From contig CM035808.1 in assembly GCA_020466095.1 (NCBI GenBank), forward strand, positions 11,081,163 through 11,145,162: a stretch of DNA of 64,000 bases, given 5' to 3'. The position numbers and the translations under genes are program-made. Shown in pieces: positions 23,596 to 35,396 of the stretch. Within the stretch, counting starts at the first letter, position 1, and the number at the start of each line of letters is the position of its first letter. This DNA comes from Chlorops oryzae. Lineage: Eukaryota > Arthropoda > Insecta > Diptera > Chloropidae. The notes beneath the pieces are model-generated. The model was not told the origin of the DNA, did no database searches, and worked only from the letters and a program-made list of their open reading frames with translations.

Positions 23596-23867
23596 CAGTG
23601 TACTCTCTACTTGCGGACACCCCTCTTAAACGGACAAGTTTTGCGAATCCCCAAGTATTTCTGCTTCTTAAATAGTTTCCTCCATATAGAACTATAGCTG
23701 CAACTTCGGCCAAAAGCTATTACGTGGTACACCACACTTTCTATTACGTGGTTCACAACAACACTCGACTTATGGCGTTGGTCACCACAGTTGAACTTTT
23801 TCACCAAATCATGCCATAATGCGCCAAAGTTTGGCCGAAGTTTCAGCTATAATTCCATATGGTTTCC
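23596..23867. repeat. pogo-like element, left part
   Basis: Starts CAGTGTACTCTCTACTTGCG after TA (23594-23595), the end also seen at 55377. It runs into the repeat arm at 23868-24310. The matching right-hand tip is not intact. Confidence 0.55.
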
Positions 23868-24310
23868 TCTTAAGCGGACACCTCTGTTAAGAGGACATAT
23901 TTTTCGGTCCTTTAAGTGTCCACTTAAGAGAGAGTACATCATATACCACAGAGAGTGTATATACCACTTGAGTGTATAAACCATCTGAGAATTATAAAAA
24001 GAGCAATCGTATGTTCTATAGGCATTTAGGCACCAATGGGAAAAATCAAAATATGTGATATGGGAGTTGAAATAGATCTATGAAGAACTTTCAAATTTCG
24101 TTGGAATATATTTTACCAAAGGGGAGTAAAAGGGTTAATACTTTTTTTTTTTAATATTTTCAATTCAATTTATTCTATTCATTGGCGCGACTTTTAAGAC
24201 TTTTATAGCCCATTCGGGTGTATAAACTTGGTGGTAATAAGAGCACAAGGGAAGTCAAAGGGTTAAATGTTATTATTGAAAAAAAATTTTTTTTTAATTT
24301 TTTCATAGAA
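23868..24310 (-). repeat. Inverted repeat arm (pair of 20850-21305)
   Basis: Reverse-complement copy of the arm at 20850-21305, including GGTCCTTTAAGTGTCCACTT and GGGTGTATAAACTTGGTGGT. Together the arms could fold into a long imperfect stem in a single intronic transcript. Confidence 0.7.
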
Positions 24311-26396
24311 GCATATGGAGCCCCTTGACAGGAAAATTTTTGAGTTTCAGACGCCTTTAGTCCATCCCCAAACCCTTCTTCAATCGGCAAGATTGTCATA
24401 CTCTTCTTAATTCGTTGAAAACTCACCATTTGGGGTGATCTTTTCACTTTTTAATTTCCTATAATTTAATACAAAAACACTCATTCTTATGAAATGAAAC
24501 AAAATAAAAATAATGTATGAAAGATAAGCAAAACAAAGACAATTTCAATTGCAGACAGGCGCCGCTGATAGTAGATTAGAATTACAAACAAAAAAAAAAA
24601 AAAGCTTTGAAGGTCTCTTGTGTGTTAGCCCAAAAATTTAGACCAAAAATCAACCGTATGAAAATGTGGTAAATTATTTATTTTGGGTTTTGTAAGTGTG
24701 ATCAGCGATCATCAGCATCACCCGATGTGATAATGAAATAGAAAAGCACCTGTGCCAAAAGTGGAAGCCGTTGGGACCAAAAACTGAACTTTGAACATGG
24801 CACTCTCCGATCGATCTCTCTCCACCGCAGAATCACTTTTCTGTGCTCTTTGTCATTTCGGGCATTCTTCAAAAAATTCCTTCAACAATTACAAAAGCAA
24901 AAGTAAACACAAAATTTATATACATATGTATATAAATACCTATATTCGAAGACAAAGACAGGAAGTCTTTCTTTCTTCAATGTTATATTGTCGTCGGCAG
25001 CAACAAAATTTCATGCTTTGGGAAATTCTTTCGATCGTATTTCAGGCACCGGCCGAAGTGTGACTCTTATCAATGGCAATCAATGTGGGGACTGATGTCG
25101 TTTTTTTGTTTTTTGTTTGATTTTTTTTTTGTTTTTTTTTTTATGCACGTTTCCTCGTTATTTGACAAAGGTGATTAGAACAAAAGCAAAAAGCAGTAAT
25201 AATTTTTTTTTTTTTTTTAATTAGCGCCACGAAACAAAGGCACTCTACTTTGTTTCTTCTGATAAGTTCCGCAAACGTTCGCATACTCGAGCGAGCGAAT
25301 TATTTTGAGGCAGTTGTACGTATGTATACGTACATAAATATGAACGCGAGTGCTCTTATGTATAATCAGTAAGAGTCGCCCGTTTGCACTGATAATTCTT
25401 GGAGCCAGTTACGTGGACTCTATATCACCTGCCATTCCGAATTTTATAATAGGGAGATTATCGAAAAAGGGAATTCGAAAAATTTCATAATCAAATCGGG
25501 TTTGTTTGCAAGCTCTTCGCATGGGATTTCCATTTTCTTTTATTACCGGAATTTTCTTGTCTTTGTTGAAAATTTTCGATTTTTTTTTATAGAAAGTTAC
25601 ATTTTTCCAAAAGGTTTACTCGAATGGCTCTTTTGTGTCTGGCCGCTCGTTGAAAAGGCGAAACAATAAAATCGAATTCTTTGTTCGTGCTAAGTCAATT
25701 AAAATGTTTAGATTATTTTTCGATTTTTTTTTTATTTTTATTTATTTATTTTTTTTATTATTATTTCGAGCTTTTAGACGAAATCAAAACCTATAACAAA
25801 GATTTATTAGACGTAATAAATAGGTGTACTTTATTGCAGTTCAAGGCAAGCCCAGTCAGACGATAAAGTGATGTATGAAATCTCGTGACATTTATATGGG
25901 AGTTACACCCGGTTTATAAGCACTGTATGTGTGTTTATAATATAATCTTTATATACATAGGTAAAAGAAAGAACAAGAAAATTCTACAACATTTTGTGAT
26001 CGATTTCAAAGCATGATTGCCCGAATGGGAACCTATGTATTTGTTCATAAAGTGGAAGATAAAAACTCTAAATTCATTTGAACGGATCACCTGTCAGTGT
26101 GGCCACATATGTCCACATTTGCGAGAGATCTACCGCATATTTTTTCAAATTCGACATTCTACCACACAGGCCTAAAAATCTACCTAATTTTTAGCAACAC
26201 AAATTGATTAATTGGACGAGCAAATATTCTCTGAAAAACGAAAAATTTTATGAAAATTTAGATATTTTGAGAGAGGATATGTTCAAGTAAATAATTTCTT
26301 TTAATAAAAAAAAATCTACCGCATTTTGCTAAAATCTACCTAAATTATTTTGGGAATTTCATCGCATTAAAATAAATTAAGTGGACACACTGTCAA
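24311..26396. other. Intron segment, no gene recognised
   Basis: Mixed AT-rich sequence with A and T runs (24588-24603, 25202-25219, 25720-25765). Open frames at 24791-25063 and 25681-25866 lack recognisable motifs. No gene seen. Confidence 0.5.
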
Positions 26397-26872
26397 TTGT
26401 ATATGATGATTATGGTAATAATGATGATGAAGATAATTAAGAAGAAGAAGATGATGATGATGATGAAGTTAATAGTGATAATGATGATAGTCAAAATGAT
26501 GATGGTTATGATAATGGTTATGATAATGATGATGATGATCATGATGATGATGATCATGATGATGCTGATGATAATGATGATATTCAAAATGATGATGGTG
26601 ATGTGATAATGATGATGATCATGATTACGATGATGATGATCATGATTACGATGATAATGATCATGATTATGATGATGATGATCATGATTACGATGACGAT
26701 GCTCATGATTACGATGATGATGATCACGATTAAGATGGTGATGGTGATGATGATGATCATGATTACGATGAAGATAATTATGATGATGATGATATGATAT
26801 AACGATGATGATTATGATGATGATCATGATCATAATGATAATGATGACTATGATGATGAGTATCGAAACTGT
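26397..26872. repeat. GAT/ATG satellite-like block with higher-order unit
   Basis: About 475 bp of GAT/AAT triplets with a longer unit close to GATGATGATCATGATTAC repeated in the middle part (about 26600-26780). All frames are open, giving Met/Ile-, His- or Asp-rich readings on both strands. These frames are products of the repeat, not genes. Confidence 0.9.
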
Positions 26873-28752
26873 TTTCGAAAATATTGCATTGACCCTAATT
26901 AGCTAAATGAACTATTTGAAAGAAAAAAGCCATACTTCTACATAATAATAGATAATTATTATTAAGGATATGGATAGGATCGCCGCGATCAGAAAGACGT
27001 TTTGTGCAGTCCGTGTTTTTTTAGAGCAGGTTGGGACTAGGCACCTATGAATCTCAGTTTGTCCAAGGGACTAAATAATAATCAATATTTCTCATTGAGC
27101 TTGCATCGAGAACCCGGTATCGTTGATACTCCAGTGAGTATCCTGATCGCCGAACGTTTTCAGTTAATTTTCCAAAGTATAATCCTTGTAGTTTCAGGGA
27201 TTATATATTTAAGAACCAAAACATGATTAAGTATGAGAGAAGGAAAATATTTTGAGTCCATTATTGAGAATTCGTATAACCCTTAGCACAAATTTCTAAG
27301 TTTGGAGTCGAAAACGTGATTCAATATCAACTTGTTCCCTAAATCTAGACCAAGGCCTTCCCAGTTTCTCAACGAGAAAATATATTGAATAACTTCAATC
27401 TAACAATGAAACTCTTCACGGCATTATTTTTGCAAATAGCTTGAAGAAAGTTTATTTTACATAATTTCTCAACCAACTTTAAAACTATAATTTTTGATAA
27501 GAAATCTTGGCTCCAAATATATATATATATAGGTATATCTGTGTGTATATATAAAAAGAAAATTATTGATAAATAAAATTCCAATGATCACACTTTTGTG
27601 GAGTTTCTCTTAATGATTTATTTTTTAAATATTTTTCGATGTGAATTTATAAAAATTTAAACGCTTGAATAGAGATTTATCGAGATGATCTCCGTCCGAT
27701 TTATTGTTTTGTTTGTTCTTGTTAAAAATATAACTAATTTTTGTTTTTTTAATTATATTTTTCTTTTGTTGCTTTGTCCCCGTGCTCAATAAAATAAATA
27801 AAAAATATAAATTCAAAAATAAATTTTGATTTCTTTTGTTGGGAGAGCAACAAAAAAAAAACAAAATTTTGTTTTCTCGTCATGCGCCTCTCGCACACCT
27901 TGTAATAATATTTGAAATAAATTTTAGCGTTTTGGTGTTTTTCTTTTTTTTTTCGTTCTCTCGACTTCTGCTTTATACAAATATTCTTTTAATTGCATTA
28001 TTTATTAACGTCATATATTTCTCAATAAATTTTTCGAATACCCAAAAATTGAGTATTAAAAGCATTTGCTGTTCCCATTCGCGTTTCGAGACGCAAATTG
28101 TTAATTGCTATTTTATACGTCCATTATGCATCATCGTTATACGTTGCTCTAAGCGACACCATCCACCACAGCCATCATCATTATTATTATTATTATCTTT
28201 ATCATTCATCATCATCATCATCATCATTATCATCGTGATGATCGGCCGGCGAATTTGCTTTTGGCGACTAATGCCCGCAGGACCTTTACGTGCTCTGTGA
28301 TGAACATTTTTCACGCTGCTGTGTTCTGCGCTGTTTGCGGCGCTGCTTTTTTGGCCTTTGTGCGCGCAAATTCTTTTGTGTCGAAATGTAATCATTTTTG
28401 GTAGTAAATATCAATGCATTTTTCGCATAATTTGCTTTGTTCATTGTGTCATCATCGACGATTCGATTCTTATATAGGAGAGTCGCAACACAGCCTGAAC
28501 GAACCCAACGGACTGGTGGAATGACTGTGTATGTTTATTTGTGTGCCGTTGGTTGTTGTTTGAATTCACTCAGATATCTGACGTTCTGAATTTTTGGGGG
28601 CGAAAATAAAATATTCAAATATTTACACTTTCAGTTAATTTTTTTTTTTATATTCTTTATCTGCACGTTTCGTTCTTTGCTCATAAGATCTTTAACAAAG
28701 AGTGATCCCCAAAAACATATACATATGTAACTTTATAGTATATACGTCCATA
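26873..28752. other. Intron segment, no gene recognised
   Basis: AT-rich sequence with a CAT/ATT repeat at 28165-28235, and a GC-richer part at 28240-28385 with open frames on both strands but no motif. TTATATAGGAGAGTCGC near 28470 is TATA-box-like, but no transcript can be attached to it. Confidence 0.4.
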
Positions 28753-29319
28753 CCCAGCGGGAAATGTCCCGCGGACATCCCCGATGATGTCCTAGTGACT
28801 TCGGAGCCGGAATGCATGCTATTTCAGGTGACACTTTGTATGATATTTACACAGGAGCTGACAGGGACTTCAGCGGTGACATTATCACTGGAAGAATAGA
28901 AAATGTCACTGGTCAAGCTGGGGGATGCGATGACGAAAAAAGCATTTGAGAGCAGCACATTGCTCTTTTCTCTCTAAATGTCAATTTATAGAAATCAGTT
29001 TGATAACTTCTCTTCTTTGTCCTCTCTTTGGATATTTCGCAATTTTTTAAAAATCTAAATTTTTTTCGCCTCTGCCAGGGATCGAACCCGCGATCTTCGG
29101 ACTCTGAGTCGAGCACTCATCATCTACGCCACTTCATGCTAGCGCTGAACTGACGCTAAAACCTTATTTAAATTTCAGTAGCCAATGAGAGTCAAGCACA
29201 TGAACAGTATCACTCCACGATGACATGTCCTCCAAGATGTCATGCATGACAATGTCACCTATATGTCATCGATGACATCATTGGTGACTTTGTCATGCAG
29301 GAGATAATTTTCTGCTGGG
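28753..29319 (-). repeat. CCCAGC-ended repeat with tRNA-like segment (family B), copy 2
   Basis: Reverse-complement copy of 11278-11844 with high similarity throughout. Ends are CCCAGCGGGAAA and TTTTCTGCTGGG. Flanking sequences match: TATATACGTCCATA (28739-28752) and TATATACGCATCCATA (29320-29335), a 14-16-bp direct repeat differing by two bases. The B-box-like GGTTCGATCC lies on the minus strand at 29079-29088. A duplication this long is unusual for a cut-and-paste element and typical of retroposed SINEs. Confidence 0.75.
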
Positions 29320-29335
29320 TATATACGCATCCATA

Positions 29336-29936
29336 ATACCTATATGTATATGGGGGGAAAGGAAAAGAACGGGATGCGTAACAGCAAAGCGTGCTTTCGT
29401 AGTTTACGAGTAATTTTATTTTTAAGCTCTTTTTGCTCTTCTCAAATACTAGTATTTTCCTAGAGAAAAAAAATATTTTTTTTTATAGTTCTTTTGTTGA
29501 TTTTTTATCTTAATGGTAGCGAAAGGGATAAGGGGTATAAGAAAAAAAATCTATGCATCTCATTTATGGGTCTGCATATTAAACGTGGTTTTTCTCCCAA
29601 CTTAAGCCAATTTTTCTTCACACTTTTGACCAGGGATTTTTACTACGGACGGGAATTTTAAGTCCCACATTGATGAACGCGGTGAACAGTACTTTTGTTT
29701 CGCAATACTTTCTTGCAGCTCATGCGGAATTTTTTATTTATCAACAATTCTTTGCAGATTCGAAAGGCTTGTGAAAATTTCCATTCGTGAAATTTTTTTC
29801 TTACCATTTTATCTCTTTTGGAAGAGGATTTATTGTGAGGGAATATAAAAATACTTCATTTCACTGTGAGGCCTAAAATAAAATTCTATATGATGGCAGC
29901 ACTTATTCACGCAATCAATTTATATGCCGTACCAAC
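29336..29936. other. Intron segment without recognised features
   Basis: AT-rich with no open frame of note; nothing recognised. Confidence 0.5.
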
Positions 29937-30083
29937 CAGTGATGCCATATTGCAGGGTTATTTTTAATTTATTTTATTATATTTAAACAGAGTTTCCTAT
30001 AGTATTTGCCCCAAAGTAAACTGACCAAAAGAAAACATTTTTGGAACAAATTTGAGGGAAAAACTGCAGTATGGGCAACACTG
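29937..30083. repeat. MITE, 147 bp, CAGTG ends
   Basis: The left CAGTGATGCCATATTGCAG and the inverted right CAGTGTTGCCCATACTGCAG are similar terminal repeats. They resemble the hAT-like MITE at 34832-35231. No clear duplication was seen. Confidence 0.5.
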
Positions 30084-30133
30084 ATTTCAACATTTTGCCA
30101 TGAAAGTGTTACCATATGAAACGTATAAAACAA

Positions 30134-30415
30134 AACAAGTGAGGGTGTTGTGGTCAGGCGAACCTGACAATGGAATACCCGATGCAGGTAAACAGGGTTA
30201 AATAAAAGCTCAAATTCGAAAATTCATTGAAATATCTTGAAAAATCCCGGTTTTAGAGCAGTTTTTGTGATTTTTGTGACAGACCCTAGTAGGTACTGGA
30301 GGTACCCTTAAAAATGGTCCGATCCAGTTCCATTCTCGAACTTGTTCTTCCTCATGTCCTCGTGAACACGCATACCGAATTTCGTCAAGAAAGCTCAGCT
30401 CTCTGAAACTTTAGC
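30134..30415 (+). repeat. AACAAGTAAG-type repeat, internally deleted copy
   Basis: Starts AACAAGTGAGGGTGTTGTGG and shares CAGACCCTAGTA and GTACCCTTAAAAATGGTCCG with 21487-22365. It is much shorter, so most of the middle and the end are missing. Confidence 0.55.
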
Positions 30416-30555
30416 TTCAGGGTTGCAGGCGAACCCGCAGGGTTGCATCCAAATTTTTAACTTTATAACGATAACAGCTAATTGCAGTTCGGTTTTCAGT
30501 GAGAACATGTAGAATTTTTTTAAAGCAGATTTTGAAGAATCTTCAAGGGTCTTTA

Positions 30556-31287
30556 GGTCTTCTCATTGAGCAACTTTTTTTTCGACTTTTTTTTTTGCAT
30601 TTATTTATAGCTTGGGTAGTTGTGAATATGCCCCTAAAAGGATTTTTTGAAATTCGAAATAGTTTAGAGGATATAGCCTTCTTTGTCGAGCAAGATCTGC
30701 GCTAAAACGAGTAATTTTTGCGTTGCTTCAAACTTTAAACGCGTTTATCTCGAAACCACGTTTTTCGAACTGGCGGCCATGATATCTCCAGTTCAACGGA
30801 ACCGATTTTCATGAAACAAAGTGGAATCGACGCAGAATTGTCACCATTCTCGGGTGAACCTCGACCATAATTTTAAAAAATTTTTTACTATTTTTTTTTT
30901 TACACTAAACTACAAAAAAAAAGCCCGAAATTGAAATTTTTTTTTTGAATGGCCGCCATTTTGTCAAAAAAAATTACAAAATTAAGCTTGAGGTTCACCC
31001 AAGAATTACATCTATACTGATTATAACCCCGTTTTTTTTTCATTTCGGACGCTCCGGAGACCCGGAATCGTGGCCGCCGTGACGGCACCTTTTTTTTCAC
31101 CACCAACTTTGAGGTCTCATTACTTTTTGAACAGCCCACGTATCGAGGCAAAAAAAAATTTTTTTTATTTACTTTGAACCTTTTGTAATACAATAAATAA
31201 AAAAAGTTTTCAATTATTTTTTGCGTTTTCAAATAAGAATTTTTTTAAAAAGGGTCCAAAAAACGGGTTTTCAATGAGAAGACCCTC
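30556..31287 (+). repeat. TTAA-flanked MITE family A, copy 2 (uninterrupted)
   Basis: A full-length copy of about 730 bp. The left end is GGTCTTCTCATTGAGC with the first Gs damaged. The right end is TCAATGAGAAGACCC followed by TTAA at 31288-31291. It is nearly identical to the host element at 41211-43009 but lacks the nested insertion, reading CAAACTTTAAACGCG at the site. No long ORF. It therefore serves as the empty-site reference for the nested element. Confidence 0.88.
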
Positions 31288-32281
31288 TTAAGGGTCCTGC
31301 CTTAGTGTCTTAAAAGCGACTCTAATGAGTCAGCACATACAGTTATATACGTAGGTACGTAAAAAGTCGTCTATTAATAAAATTTCTAAAATAATCTTCT
31401 TTGTTGTCTGTAAAAATGATTTGGAATTTACTTTCAGTGGAATTAAAAGCGATAACACTTTCCTCGTTCTTAAAAGCTTTTCATCGTTAGCCTTCAATCT
31501 TTGTGATACTAATTCAATTAAATCGAAATCAAAATTTTCAAAAACCCAAAAATAAATATACTTATTACTTGATTATCTTCAGAACAAAAATTTTTATTTT
31601 TATTTAATTGATATCCCCCGAAAGTGGACATTCGTTGGTGTCGCATGTGTCACCTCATCTCATCGCGTTTCGTCTCCGTTCCGATTAAAAATTACCCCCA
31701 TTTAGCTTCGTTAAATCGTTTCGAATTTGTCAATTGCACATATGTAAGAACACCGGTGTCCACTCACTGCCGTCCAGTCTACCCCCACCTAGCCTCCAAC
31801 ATCCCGCCCGCCATCATCATCCATTCTAATGGGCGAAAATAAACGTAATAAAAATTGTATTAAAATTAAATATAAATTCATTTTAATTATTGCATTAAAA
31901 CGAACATTTTGTCATCCGAAAAATTCCAACGTAGGCGCGCAGCACTCCATTGCCAAAATGCTATAATAAACCGAAAAATATGATTTTGGACAGATTCGAT
32001 ACAAAAAAAAAATAAGACAAGACAATTCGCAACAAGACAAGACAAGACGAGACGCGACCAGGCCAGATGAATTAAAAAGAAAACAGTTTTTTTTCTTCTT
32101 GCTTTGCTTTGGCTTTTTGAGATAAAGCCATTCGCCCATATTTCAAAATGACTGGTGGTGGTGGTGGCTGTGCTTAATTGCTGACTTCATCTGCGAGATG
32201 GAGCGAGTCAAGTGAATGGAGCGAGATTGGCACTTGACGTTCGTCGTCTGACGCTTGACCAGATTTCGGCCATTTAATGTA

Positions 32282-32309
32282 CAGCAGCAGCAGCAGCAGC
32301 AGCAGCAGC
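32282..32309. repeat. (CAG)9 microsatellite
   Basis: A perfect CAG array followed by CGGCGGTGGCGGCGACC. It is not in a frame I can connect to a coding exon. Confidence 0.9.
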
Positions 32310-33249
32310 GGCGGTGGCGGCGACCGTCGACAGCCGTTTCGTTATACGGCGCAACATGATAAACATTAAATAAACAAATTCATATGTGTATTAAAAGATA
32401 AATAACTTTGTCGCAAGTAATTATTATTGCCGAAGAACAAGTGAAATTTGGGTTGTTGTTGAGATACAGGCGCATCACTCTCAGCGAGCTCCAATGCGGC
32501 ATGGCGTCGGCGTTAATGCCGCTCGACTCATATTGCTCATCAACGTCATTTTCGTGAAGCCATTACTTTTTCGTGGCAATTAAAGGCTGTGCTTTCTTTA
32601 TTTTTTTGGCAAATAGATTTATGAAAATTACTCGATGCGTCATATTGACAAGGAAAGAGTGGAAAATATTAAAAAAGAAAAAAAATTTGGTTTTAAGAAA
32701 TCATTGCGAAATTCGAAAGGGAAAACAAAGAACGAACAAGTTCAACTATGAAATGAGAAGTCAACTTCCTTCAATCCATCGCCATCAGCGGCATCTGAAT
32801 CCGCATCTGCATCTGCATCTTTACAGCCACCATCAACATCACCATCTTCATCATCATCGTCCGCTTCATCGTCGTCATTGTCATCGCCGTCGTTGCTGTC
32901 TTGTCGTTGTTGTCGTTTGCTCCGTCGTCATCGTCATCGTCCTCATCATACACAGAAGATGATGACAAAGAAAGGGCACTCTGGTTTTTCTTCACATTTT
33001 AACATTTAACTGCGCCTGAAAATAAAGCCCCCATTCAACAATAAACCGCACAAGACTATTGACCATTATCCGAAAATTTACGAATTCTTTGTTTGATCCA
33101 TGCGGATATGCAAAATATTTACTTATAAAGTCGCCAGAAATGCCATCGGCTTTGTCTCATGTCACCAGCAATTATGATAATTTAATAATCGAGGTGATCA
33201 CTTTATTACGCCATTCGGTACCACACCTGCCAGCTGATGGTGTGGTGGA

Positions 33250-33250
<1 letters not shown>

Positions 33251-33280
<30 letters not shown>
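33251..33280. repeat. (GT)n microsatellite
   Basis: A GT array with one GC interruption. Confidence 0.9.
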
Positions 33281-33281
<1 letters not shown>

Positions 33282-33940
33282 GTGGAAGAATTTAACAAAC
33301 AAACAAAATTATATATTTTCGTTTAATCCTGATGGAAGAAAAAGTTTCCATTTTTAAATTCTTTAATTTAAATGAACCGAAGCGCCATGCCAGAAACAAG
33401 TACAATGCTCTGCTCTTAATTCTTTAACCCTTTAACTTATGAGGGAAAATTTTGGACCCAAACAATTTTTATGATTTAAAGAAATTCTTATTTACAAACT
33501 TTGCTGTAAATCGTTTATTATGTGGGGGGAAAATTGCTTTAAAGGGTGAAGGGATATGCTAATATTTAAGTACAGTTAAGTCTGTTATGAGTGTACACCA
33601 AATTTTTGTCCATTAATGGAAATTATCTTATTTTTGTTAACCCTTCAACTCCCAATGTCACCTTTATTAATTATTTTTTTTTACTATGCGTGAAATTTTT
33701 TTCAAATTCTCATCAAATTTCCATTAATGCAGCAAAGTTAATAAGAAAAACATTTTTATTTTTCTGGCATGGATATTTTCTGGCATGTATACTTTGAAAT
33801 ATCGATATTTTATACGCATCGATTCGAAATTTTTGAGTGATATTTCCGATTTCGATATCAGAAATCGAGACTTAAACTCTGAAATCGAAGGACGATATTT
33901 TTGGATCACCGGCGGTGTTTTTCAGATTACGTTAATAAAC

Positions 33941-33941
<1 letters not shown>

Positions 33942-33981
<40 letters not shown>
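33942..33981. repeat. T homopolymer, about 40 bases
   Basis: An uninterrupted T run, likely unstable in copying and in assembly. Confidence 0.9.
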
Positions 33982-33982
<1 letters not shown>

Positions 33983-34408
33983 ATGCGGATGGGTATCAAA
34001 ATAAGCTAGTCTAATAAAATATTTAGGCAATTCACAAGGTCTTCTGAAATCCCTTTTTCATTTATCCCCTGATAAAATTAATATTTTTGGCTACAGTGAT
34101 GGATATCTTCTTATTTATATTAATGCCGATTCTTCTCTTTATCCGAAGTTCCCGGCCGGGTATTTTGGTATATGAAAAAGTAGATAGGTCAACATACGAA
34201 ATGCCATACACCCGGTATATAGCTTGTCTATGGAACAAAGCGAGCGAAGCCGGTATTTTTTATTATTTCAATATACGAATGCTATACACAGTGAACACAG
34301 TTTTCATACCACGGCACATCATAGGCAAGTATTACGAAAAGTGGACAGGTTCCGTATATTAGCAGCGTGCTGTGCACATCATTCTTTGTGCTATGCACGT
34401 GTTCGAGC

Positions 34409-35388
34409 TAGTCTTGAAACAAAATGAGTAAATACTACTTGATATCGAATACTTTTAGTCGAAACTGAGTATATTTTGTACTCAATACTTACCACCAAGT
34501 ATTTTCGCGGTATCGATACTTTAATATCAGTATTTACTCATAATATTTTCCTTGTATTAGTGCTGCAAATTTGAGGGACTTTTTCGATTTCATTTTGAAA
34601 TGGATTTTTGGTAAGCATTTTCCTAGGAAGCGAAAGGGATTTTTATAAATTATCTAAAGGTTAAATCTGCGACAAATTATTGGCAGCACTGACAAGAAAC
34701 AGTAATTCAAAATGAAATGGCCAAGTCTAAGGTCTGGATCCATTTTACACGCTTGGATTTCACAAGTGCAAAGTGCCGTATTTGTTTTAAAACACTGAAG
34801 TATTGTTGTTTCTGTGTTATGATGTGTAAATCAGTGATGCCAACTCCAAAAAAAATTTTCCCCTAAATTAATTTCAAAAACCCCTAAAATCCGGCAATTT
34901 CAAACTTAAATACCCTAAAAATGCGTGTACCGTTTTTCGTTGTATTGACGTAAGTAGAGATGTGAGAAAAGCATCGATAAAAGTCAGCATTTCCATGTAT
35001 CGAATGCCACCCGAAAAAATTTGGTACATGTGAAAGCTGTTTAAGAAACAAACGAGTTTCGGATGAAAGACAAGCGAAAAAATTTTATGCGGTATGAATG
35101 AAAAAAAAAAATTGGATTCAGTTATCATTTTCCCCGAAAAAAACCCTAATCATTTTTTACCCACAAAAAATACCCAATTCAAATCAATTTCCCCCAAAAA
35201 TAGGGCAAAATACCCTAGGTTGGCAGCACTGGTGTAAATACCAAGAATCATAAAAATTTGCTTAATCTTGAGCAAGTACTACCCAGTATCGATACGTTTG
35301 GTTCGGTATTTTAGTGGTATCGATACTTTATCTCGATACATTAAATGAGTACTGGTATCGATACTTTCATGGTATCGTTTCAACACTA
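34409..35388. mobile_element. hAT-like non-autonomous element hosting a nested hAT-like MITE
   Basis: Starts TAGTCTTGAAAC and ends GTTTCAACACTA (inverted TAGTGTTGAAAC). It is flanked by GTTCGAGC (34401-34408) and GTTCTAGC (35389-35396), an 8-bp duplication with one difference. Both sub-terminal regions carry repeated GGTATCGATACTTT-like motifs with a TATCGATA core. The middle is occupied by a second element at 34832-35231 and possibly a third with AGTGCTGC ends at about 34559-34690. No transposase ORF. Confidence 0.8.
34832..35231. repeat. hAT-like MITE nested in 34409-35388
   Basis: Ends CAGTGATGCCAAC and GTTGGCAGCACTG are inverted repeats. A perfect 8-bp duplication GTGTAAAT lies at 34824-34831 and 35232-35239. 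Its middle consists of runs like CCCCTAAA and no coding sequence. Confidence 0.82.
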
Positions 35389-35396
35389 GTTCTAGC

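Larger units (their letters stand above)
31288..33941. other. Intron segment with a few microsatellites
   Basis: Contains (CAG)9 at 32282-32309 next to a GC-rich patch (32305-32350), GAT/CAT-like triplet runs around 32760-32960 and (GT)n at 33251-33280. ORFs at 31624-31842 and 32573-32995 follow repeats or show no known motif. No gene seen. Confidence 0.45.

Noticed and set aside
26393..26833. Long open frames on both strands (146, 69 and 64 codons)
   Set aside because: They are readings of the GAT/ATG repeat and stay open in every frame because the repeat contains no stop.
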